Shown here in pieces: positions 29,550-39,391 of a stretch of DNA of 64,000 nucleotides. The position numbers and the translations under genes were made by a program. The notes beneath the pieces were generated by a model. It was given only the letters and a program-made list of their open reading frames with translations. It had not been told where the DNA came from and did no database searches. The stretch comes from DASSBR01 sp035688265 (GTDB lineage: Bacteria; Pseudomonadota; Gammaproteobacteria; Natronospirales; DASSBR01): the NCBI GenBank assembly GCA_035688265.1, contig DASSNE010000052.1:36846-100845 (forward strand), in the 5' to 3' direction. The stretch's first letter is position 1, and each line of letters opens with the position of its first letter.

Positions 29550-31997
29550 TTAGTGATCAGTCATTGCAATAGCGGGATCGAGTTTTGCCGCGCGCCGCGC
29601 CGGCAGCCAGCACGCCGCCAGCGTGATGACGAACAACACGGCCGCGCTGCCGATCAGCGTTACCGGATCGAACGGCGCGACGTCGAACAACTTCGCCGAC
29701 ATCAGGTAGCCGAACAGCACCGCCAGGCCGAGGCCGATCGCCACGCCGACAGCGAGCAGACGCAGGCCGTCCTTCAAGATCAGCCACGACACGTCTTCCG
29801 GCAGCGCGCCGAGCGCGAGACGCACGCCGCATTCGGTTCGCCGCTGCCCTACTGCGTAGCTCATGACGCCGTAAACGCCAATTATGGCGAGCGTCAGTGC
29901 GATAACGCCGAAAGCGATGATCAGTATCATCGTTGCACGCTGATTCCGCAGCGTGTCAGCCAGCCTGCTGTGCATCGTCTGAACATTGAAGACCGCGACC
30001 GCGGGATCGGTTTTCGTGAGCAGCTGTCGCAGCGGACTGACCAGTACACCCGGCGGCACCGCTGTCTTGATCACCAGGTACATGGTTCGCTCGGGATCCT
30101 GCGCCGCGCTGACATAGATCATCCTTTTGGGAACGGTTTCGTGGACGCTCTGGATTTTGACCGATGGCACGACGCCGACGATTGTGTACCACTTGCCGGG
30201 ATCGCTGATGAAGATTTGCCGCCCGATCGGGTCCTTGCCGCCAAAATACTGCCGGGCCAACGCCTGGTTGATCACCGCGACAAGTTGACTGTTCGCGGTA
30301 TCGCGGGCATCGAACGCGCGCCCGCGCAGGATGGGAATGTCCAGCGACCTAAAATAGGCGCCGTCGACAACGATTTTCCCGGCCGTTGGATACGCTGCGC
30401 CCGGCGGCGCCTTATAGCCGCGCATCCGCACATACTCCCCCGGCACCGAACGGCAAAGCGGCGCGCAACTAGCGACGCTCGCGGATGCCGCGCCCGGCAG
30501 AGCTTCCACTTTGGTCAGAACGCTCTTGTAAAAGCTGCTCAAGGCCGCATCGCCCGCGTGATCCTTGCGGGGTACAAGCAAGCCGGCGACAAGTACATTG
30601 TCTTTGCTGAATCCGGTATCGGTTGTCTGCAGGTTGACGAAGCTGTGCAGCAGCAAGCCGGCGCCCGCAAGCAGTCCCGTCGCCAGCACGAGTTCGACCA
30701 CGACCAGCGTGTTGCGGATGCGCCGCGCGCGCCGTCCGCCGGATGCACGCTGACCGCCGCCCTCCTGCAACAAAGTCTGCAGATCCGTTCGGCCCAAACG
30801 CTGGATTGGCGCAAGGCTGACCAGCATCGCAGTGAAACAAACGACCCCGAGCGCAAACAGACCGACGCGCCAGTCAGGCGTGAAGTCGAAGATGGCGCCC
30901 GCCGATACGAGTCCGGAGTGACCGATGAGCATCAGCGCCCACCAGCCAAGGCCGATGCCGACCAGTCCGCCCGGCACTGCCAGGCACAGCGCTTCGACGA
31001 GCAGTTGCCGCGCAAGCATGCCGCGGCTCGCGCCGAGCGCCGCGCGCATGCTCAACTCGTGGCTGCGCCCGAGCACACGCGACAGCAACAGGTTGGCTAC
31101 ATTGACGCATGCGATCAGCAGCACGAGTAAAACGGCGAACTGGAGCAGCAGCAACGTCGTCGTCTGGTTGCCCAGCAGTGCCTCCCGGTAATGGTCCGCA
31201 GACATGTCGAAGCCGAGGCTTTGGACCTGTTGCCAGACCTTCGCCGACAGCGAGTGCTGTACGAATGCCATCACCGACTTCAACTGTTGAGATACGCCGG
31301 CCAGGCTTGCGCCCGGCCGCAGCCGCCCAATCATGTCGTAATTGAGTGGGCCGAACCGGCTGGTGTCACGGTTCTGCGGCGTGATGACTAACGGTCGCCA
31401 GAACTCCGTGCCGCGGTTCGGAAATGCAAATCCCCGCGGCATGACGGCGACGACGCGATACACGCGGCTGTCGAGTTTGAACGTCTTGCCGATCACGTCC
31501 GGGCTGCCGCCGAACAGACTTTGCCACAGGCCATAGCTGAGCACCACAACTTGCTCGCGACCGGACTGGCTGTTCGCCGGCCCGAATACCTGGCCCAACA
31601 AAGGCTTGACGCCCAGCACGCTGAACAACGAGGCCGTCGCCGTCGTGCCGGTTGCCCGTCGCGCCTGACCACCTGCCTGCAAATTAAAAGCATAGGTGCT
31701 GTAGATCGCCGAATCAGACAGCGCGTGAACGTGATCCTGCACCTCGAAATAAAGCGGCATCGCCATACCCGGACGATGTTTCGACGCGGGCAAGCTGCGG
31801 AACTTGGCGCCGATTTGCACGAGTTCCCCACCCTGGGGGTACGGCAGCGGCTTCAGCAGGTAACCGTTCAGCACGCTGAACACAGCCGTGTTAGCACCAA
31901 TGCCGAGGGCGAGCGTCAGGATTGCCGCCACGGCGAAGCCGGGTTTGGCGGCAAGCTGGCGCAGCCCGAAGCGCAGGTCGTTCAGAAAGCCATTCAT
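29550..31997 (-). CDS. MacB/FtsX-type permease 6 (ADOP-like)
   Basis: An 815-residue permease starting MNGFLNDLRFGLRQLAAKPG. Features special to this copy are a two-cysteine segment (SCAPLCRSVPGEYVRMRGY) in the second periplasmic domain, a Trp in the usually invariant ending (AACWLPARRAAKLDP), and the terminal residues AMTDH. The 5-base gap to gene 7 on the downstream side leaves no room for a separate promoter. Confidence 0.92.
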   Translation of the reverse strand: MNGFLNDLRFGLRQLAAKPGFAVAAILTLALGIGANTAVFSVLNGYLLKPLPYPQGGELVQIGAKFRSLPASKHRPGMAMPLYFEVQDHVHALSDSAIYSTYAFNLQAGGQARRATGTTATASLFSVLGVKPLLGQVFGPANSQSGREQVVVLSYGLWQSLFGGSPDVIGKTFKLDSRVYRVVAVMPRGFAFPNRGTEFWRPLVITPQNRDTSRFGPLNYDMIGRLRPGASLAGVSQQLKSVMAFVQHSLSAKVWQQVQSLGFDMSADHYREALLGNQTTTLLLLQFAVLLVLLIACVNVANLLLSRVLGRSHELSMRAALGASRGMLARQLLVEALCLAVPGGLVGIGLGWWALMLIGHSGLVSAGAIFDFTPDWRVGLFALGVVCFTAMLVSLAPIQRLGRTDLQTLLQEGGGQRASGGRRARRIRNTLVVVELVLATGLLAGAGLLLHSFVNLQTTDTGFSKDNVLVAGLLVPRKDHAGDAALSSFYKSVLTKVEALPGAASASVASCAPLCRSVPGEYVRMRGYKAPPGAAYPTAGKIVVDGAYFRSLDIPILRGRAFDARDTANSQLVAVINQALARQYFGGKDPIGRQIFISDPGKWYTIVGVVPSVKIQSVHETVPKRMIYVSAAQDPERTMYLVIKTAVPPGVLVSPLRQLLTKTDPAVAVFNVQTMHSRLADTLRNQRATMILIIAFGVIALTLAIIGVYGVMSYAVGQRRTECGVRLALGALPEDVSWLILKDGLRLLAVGVAIGLGLAVLFGYLMSAKLFDVAPFDPVTLIGSAAVLFVITLAACWLPARRAAKLDPAIAMTDH

Positions 31998-32004
31998 ACT
32001 GTTC

Positions 32005-34449
32005 TCATTGCTCCATGATCGCGATGGCAGGATCCAGCTTCGCCGCTCGACGCGCCGGCAGGTAACATGCCGCCAGGGTGATGATGCACAATACGATCGC
32101 GCTCGCGATCAGCGTCACCGGATCGAACGGCGCGACACCGAATAATTGCGCGGAAATCAGGTAGCCGCACAGCACGGCGAGACCGAGGCCGATGAACAGG
32201 CCGACCGCGAGCAGCCGTAATCCGTCCTTCAACACGAGCCACTGCAAGTCTCCCGGCAGCGCGCCCAGTGCGAGATGGACGCCGCATTCGGCACGCCGTT
32301 GGCCGACGGCATAGCTCATAACGGCATACACGCCGACGATGGCCAGAGCCAGAGCAATGGCGCCGAAGGCCAGCAGCAAGGCCATCGTAGTTTGCTTGTG
32401 GCGCAGCAAGTGCGACATCTGCGCGTGCATCGTATGCATCTGGCTTACGGCGAATTTCGGGGCTACGGCAGCTATCAGATCTTTCACCGGTTGCTTCAAC
32501 GAGGCTGGTGGCAAACTCGTGTGGATCAGCAAAAACATGTCGCTGGAGGGTGTCTTGTCGCTATTGAAATACACCGCGGGCGTCGGCTTCGACTGAGACA
32601 AATGTGAGTACTTGATCGGCGGCACCACGCCCACGATCGTCCACTTGTAACCGTAGTACCAAAGCTGTTGACCAATTGGATCGTCGCCATGGAAGTACTT
32701 GTCGACTACCGAGCTGTCGACTATCGCCCGCGTTTTTCCGGCGTCACGCTTGTCGAAGTGCCGGCCACGCAGGATGGGAATGCCGAGCGTCTTGAAAAAC
32801 CCCGGTGTGATGCGATCCTGCATCGCGAGCGGTAGCTTGCCGGAAGCCGACTTGCGCCCGACGATGCCGATGGGGCGGGCGAGGCTTCTGCCCATTAACG
32901 GCATCAAGTCGGAAACGCCTGCGCTGACAACGCCGGGCAATGCATCGACCCGCCGTACAACCTCCTTGTACTTGTTGCTCATCGCCTCGTGGTTCGGAAA
33001 GTCATCCCACGACACCGACAGATGCGCAATCAGCATATGGTTCGTGCGAAACCCGGGATTGACGCTTTGGATATTTACGAAGCTGTGCAGCAGCAGCCCG
33101 GCCATGGCGAGTAAACCGGTAGCCAAGGTCAGCTCCGCGACTACGAGCGCGTTACGCGTGCGTTTTGCGGAGCGTCCGCCGCCCGTGGTGCGGCTGCCTT
33201 CCTGCAGAATCATTTGCAGGTCCGTTTTGGCAAGATGGCGAATCGGCAGCACGCTCACTATCGCCGCGGTAAACAGGACCGCTCCGAGTGCGAACAGTCC
33301 GACACGCCAGTCCAGGTCGATGTTGAAGACGCTGGCGCCGGCGCCTAGTGCGGAGCCGGCGAGGAGGTTCAGCCCCAGCCACGCAAGTCCGATCCCGATC
33401 AGTCCGCCTGGTACCGTCAGGCACAAGGCTTCGCCCAGCAATTGCCGTGCCAGCGTGGCGCGCGTTGCGCCCAGGGCGCTGCGCATGGCCATTTCGTGAC
33501 CGCGCCCGAGGATACGCGACAACAACAGGTTGGCGACGTTGACGCAGGTAATCAGAAGAATCAGCAGCACCGCAGCCTGCAACAGCCACAGGGTTGCCGG
33601 CCGATTACCTAGCAGCTCGTGCCGGTAAGGCCGCGTATGCATGGCGAAACCGGACATTTGCAAAAACTTCTTGTCGATTGGACGGCCATCCTCCTTGATG
33701 GGAATGTGGCCATCCAACCAGGTATGAACCGCACGTTGAATCTGCCGTTCGGCGGCGCCCATGCTGACGCCGGGCTCAAGCCAACCGATGAAATTAAATC
33801 GGAGATCCATGAATCGGCTCGGCTTGAAAGCGTCGGGGCTGACTGCGACCGGCGTCCACATCTCGGCATTGTGATCGGGGAACGCGAAGCTTTTCGGCAT
33901 CACGCCGATGATCTTGTACGGCAGGCTCAGGAACGTGACGGTCTTACCAACAACGCCGGGATCGCCACCAAAGGTGTCGCGCCACATGGCATAGCTAATC
34001 ACCGCCACCTGATTGCGGCCCTTTCGGTTATCGGCCACGGTGAATGTACGGCCAAGCAGCGGTTGCACGCCCAGCACCCGGAATAGCGGCCCGGCGACCA
34101 GGTAATCGTAAACATCCATCGCGTGGCCGCCGACCTTCACGTTGATGTCATCGCCGTAGTAGAGCGCGGTGGCGGTGAACGCCTTCGTGTTTTTCTGGAT
34201 GATCCGGTTCATCAACAGTGAAACGGGGACGTCGCCGGCCGCGAATTTCGGCACCTCTACATGCACTTCTGCCAGTCGACCGGCATGCGGATACGGCAGC
34301 GGTTTGAACAGGTAGCCGCTCAGGATGCTGAACACGGCCATGTTCGCGCCGATACCGAGCGCGAGCGTCAGGATGGCGGCGACGGCGAAACCGGGTTTGG
34401 TGACCAGTTGTCGTAATCCCACGCGCAGATCGTTCAGAAATCCACCCAT
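32005..34449 (-). CDS. MacB/FtsX-type permease 5 (ADOP-like)
   Basis: An 814-residue permease starting MGGFLNDLRVGLRQ. An open frame extends 17 codons further, into the end of permease 4, but alignment with the other copies supports ATG 34449. It is the closest relative of permease 4: both have SHLSQSKPT in the second periplasmic domain and KQTTMxLLLAFG before the last membrane block, which implies a recent tandem duplication. One change in a conserved loop (CGVHLALGAL for CGVRLALGAL) is seen. Confidence 0.92.
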   Translation of the reverse strand: MGGFLNDLRVGLRQLVTKPGFAVAAILTLALGIGANMAVFSILSGYLFKPLPYPHAGRLAEVHVEVPKFAAGDVPVSLLMNRIIQKNTKAFTATALYYGDDINVKVGGHAMDVYDYLVAGPLFRVLGVQPLLGRTFTVADNRKGRNQVAVISYAMWRDTFGGDPGVVGKTVTFLSLPYKIIGVMPKSFAFPDHNAEMWTPVAVSPDAFKPSRFMDLRFNFIGWLEPGVSMGAAERQIQRAVHTWLDGHIPIKEDGRPIDKKFLQMSGFAMHTRPYRHELLGNRPATLWLLQAAVLLILLITCVNVANLLLSRILGRGHEMAMRSALGATRATLARQLLGEALCLTVPGGLIGIGLAWLGLNLLAGSALGAGASVFNIDLDWRVGLFALGAVLFTAAIVSVLPIRHLAKTDLQMILQEGSRTTGGGRSAKRTRNALVVAELTLATGLLAMAGLLLHSFVNIQSVNPGFRTNHMLIAHLSVSWDDFPNHEAMSNKYKEVVRRVDALPGVVSAGVSDLMPLMGRSLARPIGIVGRKSASGKLPLAMQDRITPGFFKTLGIPILRGRHFDKRDAGKTRAIVDSSVVDKYFHGDDPIGQQLWYYGYKWTIVGVVPPIKYSHLSQSKPTPAVYFNSDKTPSSDMFLLIHTSLPPASLKQPVKDLIAAVAPKFAVSQMHTMHAQMSHLLRHKQTTMALLLAFGAIALALAIVGVYAVMSYAVGQRRAECGVHLALGALPGDLQWLVLKDGLRLLAVGLFIGLGLAVLCGYLISAQLFGVAPFDPVTLIASAIVLCIITLAACYLPARRAAKLDPAIAIMEQ

Positions 34450-34456
34450 CGTGTTC

Positions 34457-36907
34457 TCATTGCTCCATGATCGCGACAGCCGGATCCAGTTTCGCGGCAC
34501 GGCGTGCCGGCAGGTAACAAGCGGCCAGTGTGATAACGCACAGTACGATCGCGCTGGCGATCAATGTCGCCGGGTCGAATGGCGCGACACCGTACAACTG
34601 CGCGGAAATCAGGTAGCCGCATAGCACGGCAAGGCCGAGGCCGACGATCAGGCCGACAATCAGCAGTCGCAGCCCATCCTTCAAGACCAGCCACTGCAAA
34701 TCCATCGGCTGCGCGCCGAGCGCGAGGCGTACGCCGCATTCGGCACGCCGTTGCCCCACCGTATAGCTCATCACCGCGTAAACGCCGATGATGGCGAGTG
34801 CCAGAGCGATACCGCCGAACGCCAGCAGCAAAGTCATCGTCGTTTGCTTGTGGCGCAGCAAGTCCGACATTTGATCGCGCATGGTGTGCATCTTGTTCAC
34901 AGCAAATTTTGGAGCCACGGCCGCTATCAATTCTTTCACCGGCTGCATGAGCGCGCCTGGCGGCAGCTTGGTGTGAACCATCAGGTACATATCGCTCGAT
35001 GGCGTCGTGTCGATATTGATATAGACGGCAAACGTCGGCTTTGACTGGGATAAATGGGAGTACTTGATCGGCGGCACGACACCCACAATCGTCCATTTAT
35101 TTTTTCCGAACTTGAGTTGCTGGCCGATCGGGTTGGCGCCATGAAAGTACTTCTCGACGACCGAGTTATCGACGATCACGCGCCTTTTGCCCGTGTCTCG
35201 CTCGTCGAAGGCCCGGCCGTGGAGTATGGGAATGCCAAGCGTCTTGAAAAAACCCGGCGTGATGATGTCCGTCATTGCGACCGGCGGTTGCCCCGCAGGT
35301 GACTTCTGACCGACGATCGTAATCGGACCCATCAGGTTCTCGCCCATCAACGGCATGAAGTCGGAAACGCCGGCGCTGACTACACCGGGCAGCCCATCAA
35401 CGCGCTTCACTATTTCCTTGTAAACATTGCTCATAGCCTGTTCGCTCGGGAAATCGTCCCATGACGCCGTCAAGTGGGCAATCAGCATATGATCCGTCCG
35501 GTAACCGGGATTGACGTCTCTGATATTCATGACGCTGTGCAGTAGCAATCCGGCCATCGCGAGCAACCCCGTCGCCAGTGTCAGCTCCGCAATAACAAGC
35601 GCGTTGCGCGTGCGTTTGGCGCCGCGCCCGCCGCCGCTGGTGCGGGTGCCTTCCTGCAGAATCATTTGCAGGTCGGTCTTGGCAAGATGGCGAATCGGCA
35701 GCACGCTTACCAACGCGGCGGTGAACAGAACCGCGCCCAGCGCGAACAGCCCGACACGCCAGTCAAGCGCGATATTAAACACGCTGGTTCCTGCTCCGAG
35801 CGCAGAATTGGCAATAAAATGCAACCCGAGCCAGGCGAGTGCGACGCCACCGAGTCCGCCCGGCAAGGTCAGGCACAATGCTTCTCCAAGCAGTTGGCGT
35901 GCCAGCGTGGCGCGCGTCGCGCCCAGCGCGCTGCGCATCGCCATTTCGTGGCTGCGCCCGAGGATGCGAGATAACAGCAGGTTGGCAACGTTGACACAGG
36001 TAATCAGCAGGATGAGCAGCACAGCGCCTTGCAGCAGCCACAGAGTCGCGGGTCGATTGCCGAGCAGCTTATTCCGGTACGGCCCCGCGGAGATGTTGAA
36101 ACTCGCGTTCTGCAACCATTTCTTATCGATCCGGTTGAGAAGGCCGCCTACTTTGATCGGGAGGTGGCTGTCCATCCAGGCGTGAACAGCCTGGCGAATC
36201 TGCCGTTCAGCAACATCGGCGCTGACACCTGGTTTGAGCCAGCCGATGAAATTGCCTTGCAGATCGACGATTCGTTTCGGCCGGAAATCATCGGGACTGA
36301 TCGTCATGGGCGTCCACATTTCCGCGCCGTGGTCCGGGAACGCAAAGCCTTTCGGCATTACCCCGATTATTTTGTATGGCTTGCTCGCGAAGGTGACCAT
36401 TTTGCCGACAACCCCGGGATCGGCCCCAAAACTGTCGCGCCACATGGCATAGCTGATGACAGCCACCTGATTGTGACCCTTGTGCATATTCTCCGTGGTG
36501 AATGCATGGCCGAGTGCCGGTTGGACACCCAGCACCTGAAACAACGACGCCGTTGTCATGTAATCGAATACATCCATGGCCCGGCCGCCGGCTCTGAGGT
36601 TGTAATCGTCACCGTAGTAGAGCGCGATCGCAGCGAACGCATCGGTCTGTTTCCGGATGGTTTGGTACATCGGCAACGAAAGGGGCAACTCACCGGCCAC
36701 CAGCTTCGGCAATTCCACATGCGCTTCCGCCAGTCGGCCGGCATGCGGATACGGCAGCGGCTTGAACAGGTAACCGCTCAGGATGCTGAAGACGGCGGTG
36801 TTCGCCCCGATGCCAAGCGCCAGCGTCAGGATCGCCGCGGCGGCGAAGCCGGGCTTGGTAGCCAGTTGTCGCAGTCCAAAGCGCAGGTCGTTCAGAAAGC
36901 CATTCAT
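34457..36907 (-). CDS. MacB/FtsX-type permease 4 (ADOP-like)
   Basis: An 816-residue permease and a good reference copy. The first helix is about residues 21-45. The first periplasmic MacB-PCD domain is about 50-280. Three helices lie between about 285 and 400 (TLWLLQGAVLLILLITCVNV; DWRVGLFALGAVLF), another near 430-450, the second periplasmic domain about 460-690, and three closing helices after TTMTLLLAFGGIALALAI. It ends AACYLPARRAAKLDPAVAIMEQ, split here as AACYLPARR and AAKLDP. It lacks any ATPase motif and depends on a separate ATPase. Confidence 0.93.
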   Translation of the reverse strand: MNGFLNDLRFGLRQLATKPGFAAAAILTLALGIGANTAVFSILSGYLFKPLPYPHAGRLAEAHVELPKLVAGELPLSLPMYQTIRKQTDAFAAIALYYGDDYNLRAGGRAMDVFDYMTTASLFQVLGVQPALGHAFTTENMHKGHNQVAVISYAMWRDSFGADPGVVGKMVTFASKPYKIIGVMPKGFAFPDHGAEMWTPMTISPDDFRPKRIVDLQGNFIGWLKPGVSADVAERQIRQAVHAWMDSHLPIKVGGLLNRIDKKWLQNASFNISAGPYRNKLLGNRPATLWLLQGAVLLILLITCVNVANLLLSRILGRSHEMAMRSALGATRATLARQLLGEALCLTLPGGLGGVALAWLGLHFIANSALGAGTSVFNIALDWRVGLFALGAVLFTAALVSVLPIRHLAKTDLQMILQEGTRTSGGGRGAKRTRNALVIAELTLATGLLAMAGLLLHSVMNIRDVNPGYRTDHMLIAHLTASWDDFPSEQAMSNVYKEIVKRVDGLPGVVSAGVSDFMPLMGENLMGPITIVGQKSPAGQPPVAMTDIITPGFFKTLGIPILHGRAFDERDTGKRRVIVDNSVVEKYFHGANPIGQQLKFGKNKWTIVGVVPPIKYSHLSQSKPTFAVYINIDTTPSSDMYLMVHTKLPPGALMQPVKELIAAVAPKFAVNKMHTMRDQMSDLLRHKQTTMTLLLAFGGIALALAIIGVYAVMSYTVGQRRAECGVRLALGAQPMDLQWLVLKDGLRLLIVGLIVGLGLAVLCGYLISAQLYGVAPFDPATLIASAIVLCVITLAACYLPARRAAKLDPAVAIMEQ

Positions 36908-36921
36908 GTTCTATTCCCCTT

Positions 36922-39381
36922 TTACTGCTCCATGATCGCCACGGCCGGGTCCAGCCGCGCCGCCCGCCTTGCCGGGAGATAGCAAGCCGCGAGCGTGATC
37001 GCGCCCAACACTACCGCGCTACCGATTAAGGCCGCCGGGTCGAACGGCGCGACCTCGAACAGCTGCGCCGACATCAAGCAGCCGAACAGCACCGCGAGCC
37101 CCAGCCCGATCGCCAACGCGAACGCCAACAGCCGGAGACCGTCCTTCAATACCAGCCACAGGATGTCTTCCGGCAGCGCGCCCAGCGCCAGGCGGACACC
37201 ATAGGCATTCGTCTGCCGATGGATCGAGTAGCTCAACATGGCGTAGATGCCGATCACGGCGAGCAACAAGGCGATGCCGCCGAACGCCACCACCAGCGTT
37301 GCGGTCGCCTGCCGGGATTGCAGCAGCCCTGATACGGTGCGGGTCAATGGCTCGAGCCCGGTCAGCGCCACGGCAGGGTCGAAATCGTGTACTGCCCGCC
37401 GCACCGTCGGGATCATGGCGGCCGGCGCCGTTTCGGTCCTGATCGTAAAGTCGAGATCGTGCGTGCCATAGGGCATAGTCAGGTACTGGCCGACGGGTAT
37501 GTAAATGAGGCCGTGTTCGATCGGTTGCGTCAGAGATTGCAGACGCACCGTCGGCACGACGCCGATCACGGTGCGCCACGGCTGGTCGCTGCCTAACCTG
37601 ATTTGCTGACCTATCGGATTGGAACTGCCGAAAAAGCGTTGCGCGAGCGTCTGGTCGATCAACACGACCAACTGGCTGTTCTCCGTATCGCGTGCGTCGA
37701 ACATGCGCCCGCGCAGCAGCGGAATTTGCAGCGTGCTGAAAAAGCCGGGGTTGGCTGCCTGAATCGTCGCTTCGACATGGCGCGGCACGGTCTTGCCGCG
37801 AATCTCGAAGCCGCTTAGATCCGAAATTTGGGAGAGCAGCGTGTTATTGGTGACGCCGACCGCCGCCACGCCCTGCAGCGCGTGCAGGCGGTGCGCCAGG
37901 TTGTTGTAAAACTCGGCCAAGTGGCCGCTGCGCGGATCCGTCGGCGGGACTGTCACCGTCCATGTCAGCAGGTTGTTAATGCTGTAACCCGGATTGACGG
38001 CATTGATGCGCAGCAGGCTGTGTGCCAGCAAACCGGACCCGGTCAGCAGGATCGCCGCCAGCGCAAGCTGAACGACGACCAGCGCCCGACGGACGCTTCC
38101 GGCGCGACGGCTGTCGCTCATGACGTGACCGCCCGTACTCAACAGGCCGTGCAAGTCGAGACGGCCGAGACGCCAGAGCGGAATCAGACTGACGATGATC
38201 GCCGTCAAAATCACGATGGCAGCGATGAACGCCGCGACGCGCCAATCCGGCGCCAGCGAAAACACGCTCTGCCCCGGCCCGATGGCGGATTTGGCAAACA
38301 ACGTCAGAAGCCACCAGCCGAACGCCGCGCCGAGCGCGCCGCCCGGCAGCGCCAGGCAGAACGCCTCGATCAACAACTGCCAAGCCAGCCGCCAGCGGCT
38401 TGCGCCGACGGCCGCGCGCATCGCGATTTCGTGCGTGCGGCCCAGGATGCGTGCCAGTAGCAGGTTGGCGACGTTGGCGCAGGTAATCAGCAACAGCAAA
38501 AGCGCCGCCAACTGCAGCAAAAGCAGCGTCTCCGTGCGGTCGCCCATCAGATCCCGCTGCAACGACAACATGCGCACTGTGAGGAAGCCGGACGCGACCT
38601 GGCTTTTGCCTTTGTGGCCATGCGCAGCCATCACCGCCATAACGCGCTTGCCGGCGGCGGCCAATATCTGGTGCAACTCGTGACGCGCCGTCGCGGCATC
38701 CACCGCGGGATTGCGCCGCGCGATCATGAAGGCGTGCGTGTCACCGAGCTTCTCCGGCGCACGGTCCGCCGCCGCGATCGTCATCGGCAGCCAAATTTTT
38801 ACGCCGCGATTAGGAAACGCAAACGACCGCGGCATCACGCCGATAACGCGATACGACTTGCCCTTGATGCGCAAGCTCTTCCCGATGACTTCCGGGTCGC
38901 CGTTGTACAAGCTCTGCCACAACGGATAACTCAGTACCGCGACATCGCCGTGTCCTGGCTGAGTTGCGTTCCGGGAAAAGGTTTGCCCTAACAATGGTTT
39001 CGTCCCGAGCAATGGAAACATCGAAGGAGTGACTACGCCGCCAGAGATCACGTGCGTGCGACCGTTCGTTTGAATGGTGAAACTGCGACCCCCGTACAAA
39101 GCGCCGCCGGAAAAGGCCGATGCGTGCTCGAGAATGTCTTCGTAAAGCGGAACCGAGGTACCCGCCGTTATATTGATCTTCGGGTAAATCTGACGGATCT
39201 CGACCAGTTGACCGCTGTGCGGATACGGCAGCGATTTGAACAGATAGCCGTTCAACAGGCTGAAGACCGACGCGCAGGCGCCGATGCCGAGCGCCAGCGT
39301 CAGGATCGCCGCCGCGGCGAACCCTGGCTTGGTGGCCAGTTGTCGCAGCCCGAAGCGCAAGTCATTCACAAAGCCGTTCAT
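36922..39381 (-). CDS. MacB/FtsX-type permease 3 (ADOP-like)
   Basis: An 819-residue permease starting MNGFVNDLRFGLRQLATKPG. It departs from the set at two normally constant sites: the first helix reads LGIGACASVFSLLNG instead of LGIGANTAVFS, and the last FtsX loop reads SIHRQTNAYGVRLALGAL, lacking the usual ECG. Its periplasmic domains are also distinct (RQIYPKINITAGTSVPLYED). It may have a partner or cargo unlike that of its neighbours. Confidence 0.92.
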   Translation of the reverse strand: MNGFVNDLRFGLRQLATKPGFAAAAILTLALGIGACASVFSLLNGYLFKSLPYPHSGQLVEIRQIYPKINITAGTSVPLYEDILEHASAFSGGALYGGRSFTIQTNGRTHVISGGVVTPSMFPLLGTKPLLGQTFSRNATQPGHGDVAVLSYPLWQSLYNGDPEVIGKSLRIKGKSYRVIGVMPRSFAFPNRGVKIWLPMTIAAADRAPEKLGDTHAFMIARRNPAVDAATARHELHQILAAAGKRVMAVMAAHGHKGKSQVASGFLTVRMLSLQRDLMGDRTETLLLLQLAALLLLLITCANVANLLLARILGRTHEIAMRAAVGASRWRLAWQLLIEAFCLALPGGALGAAFGWWLLTLFAKSAIGPGQSVFSLAPDWRVAAFIAAIVILTAIIVSLIPLWRLGRLDLHGLLSTGGHVMSDSRRAGSVRRALVVVQLALAAILLTGSGLLAHSLLRINAVNPGYSINNLLTWTVTVPPTDPRSGHLAEFYNNLAHRLHALQGVAAVGVTNNTLLSQISDLSGFEIRGKTVPRHVEATIQAANPGFFSTLQIPLLRGRMFDARDTENSQLVVLIDQTLAQRFFGSSNPIGQQIRLGSDQPWRTVIGVVPTVRLQSLTQPIEHGLIYIPVGQYLTMPYGTHDLDFTIRTETAPAAMIPTVRRAVHDFDPAVALTGLEPLTRTVSGLLQSRQATATLVVAFGGIALLLAVIGIYAMLSYSIHRQTNAYGVRLALGALPEDILWLVLKDGLRLLAFALAIGLGLAVLFGCLMSAQLFEVAPFDPAALIGSAVVLGAITLAACYLPARRAARLDPAVAIMEQ

Positions 39382-39391
39382 GCCCTATCCC

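Noticed and set aside
29337..31130. Plus-strand frame of 597 codons, and others such as 25600-26328, opposite permease genes
   Set aside because: Low-complexity Gln/Arg/His-rich translations exactly opposite well-supported permeases. They recur at the same relative place in several copies, as expected for shadows of conserved sequence.
34450..34500. Longer N-terminus for permease 5 beginning inside permease 4
   Set aside because: The extra 17 residues have no counterpart in the other permeases; ATG 34449 gives the shared MxGFLNDLR start.
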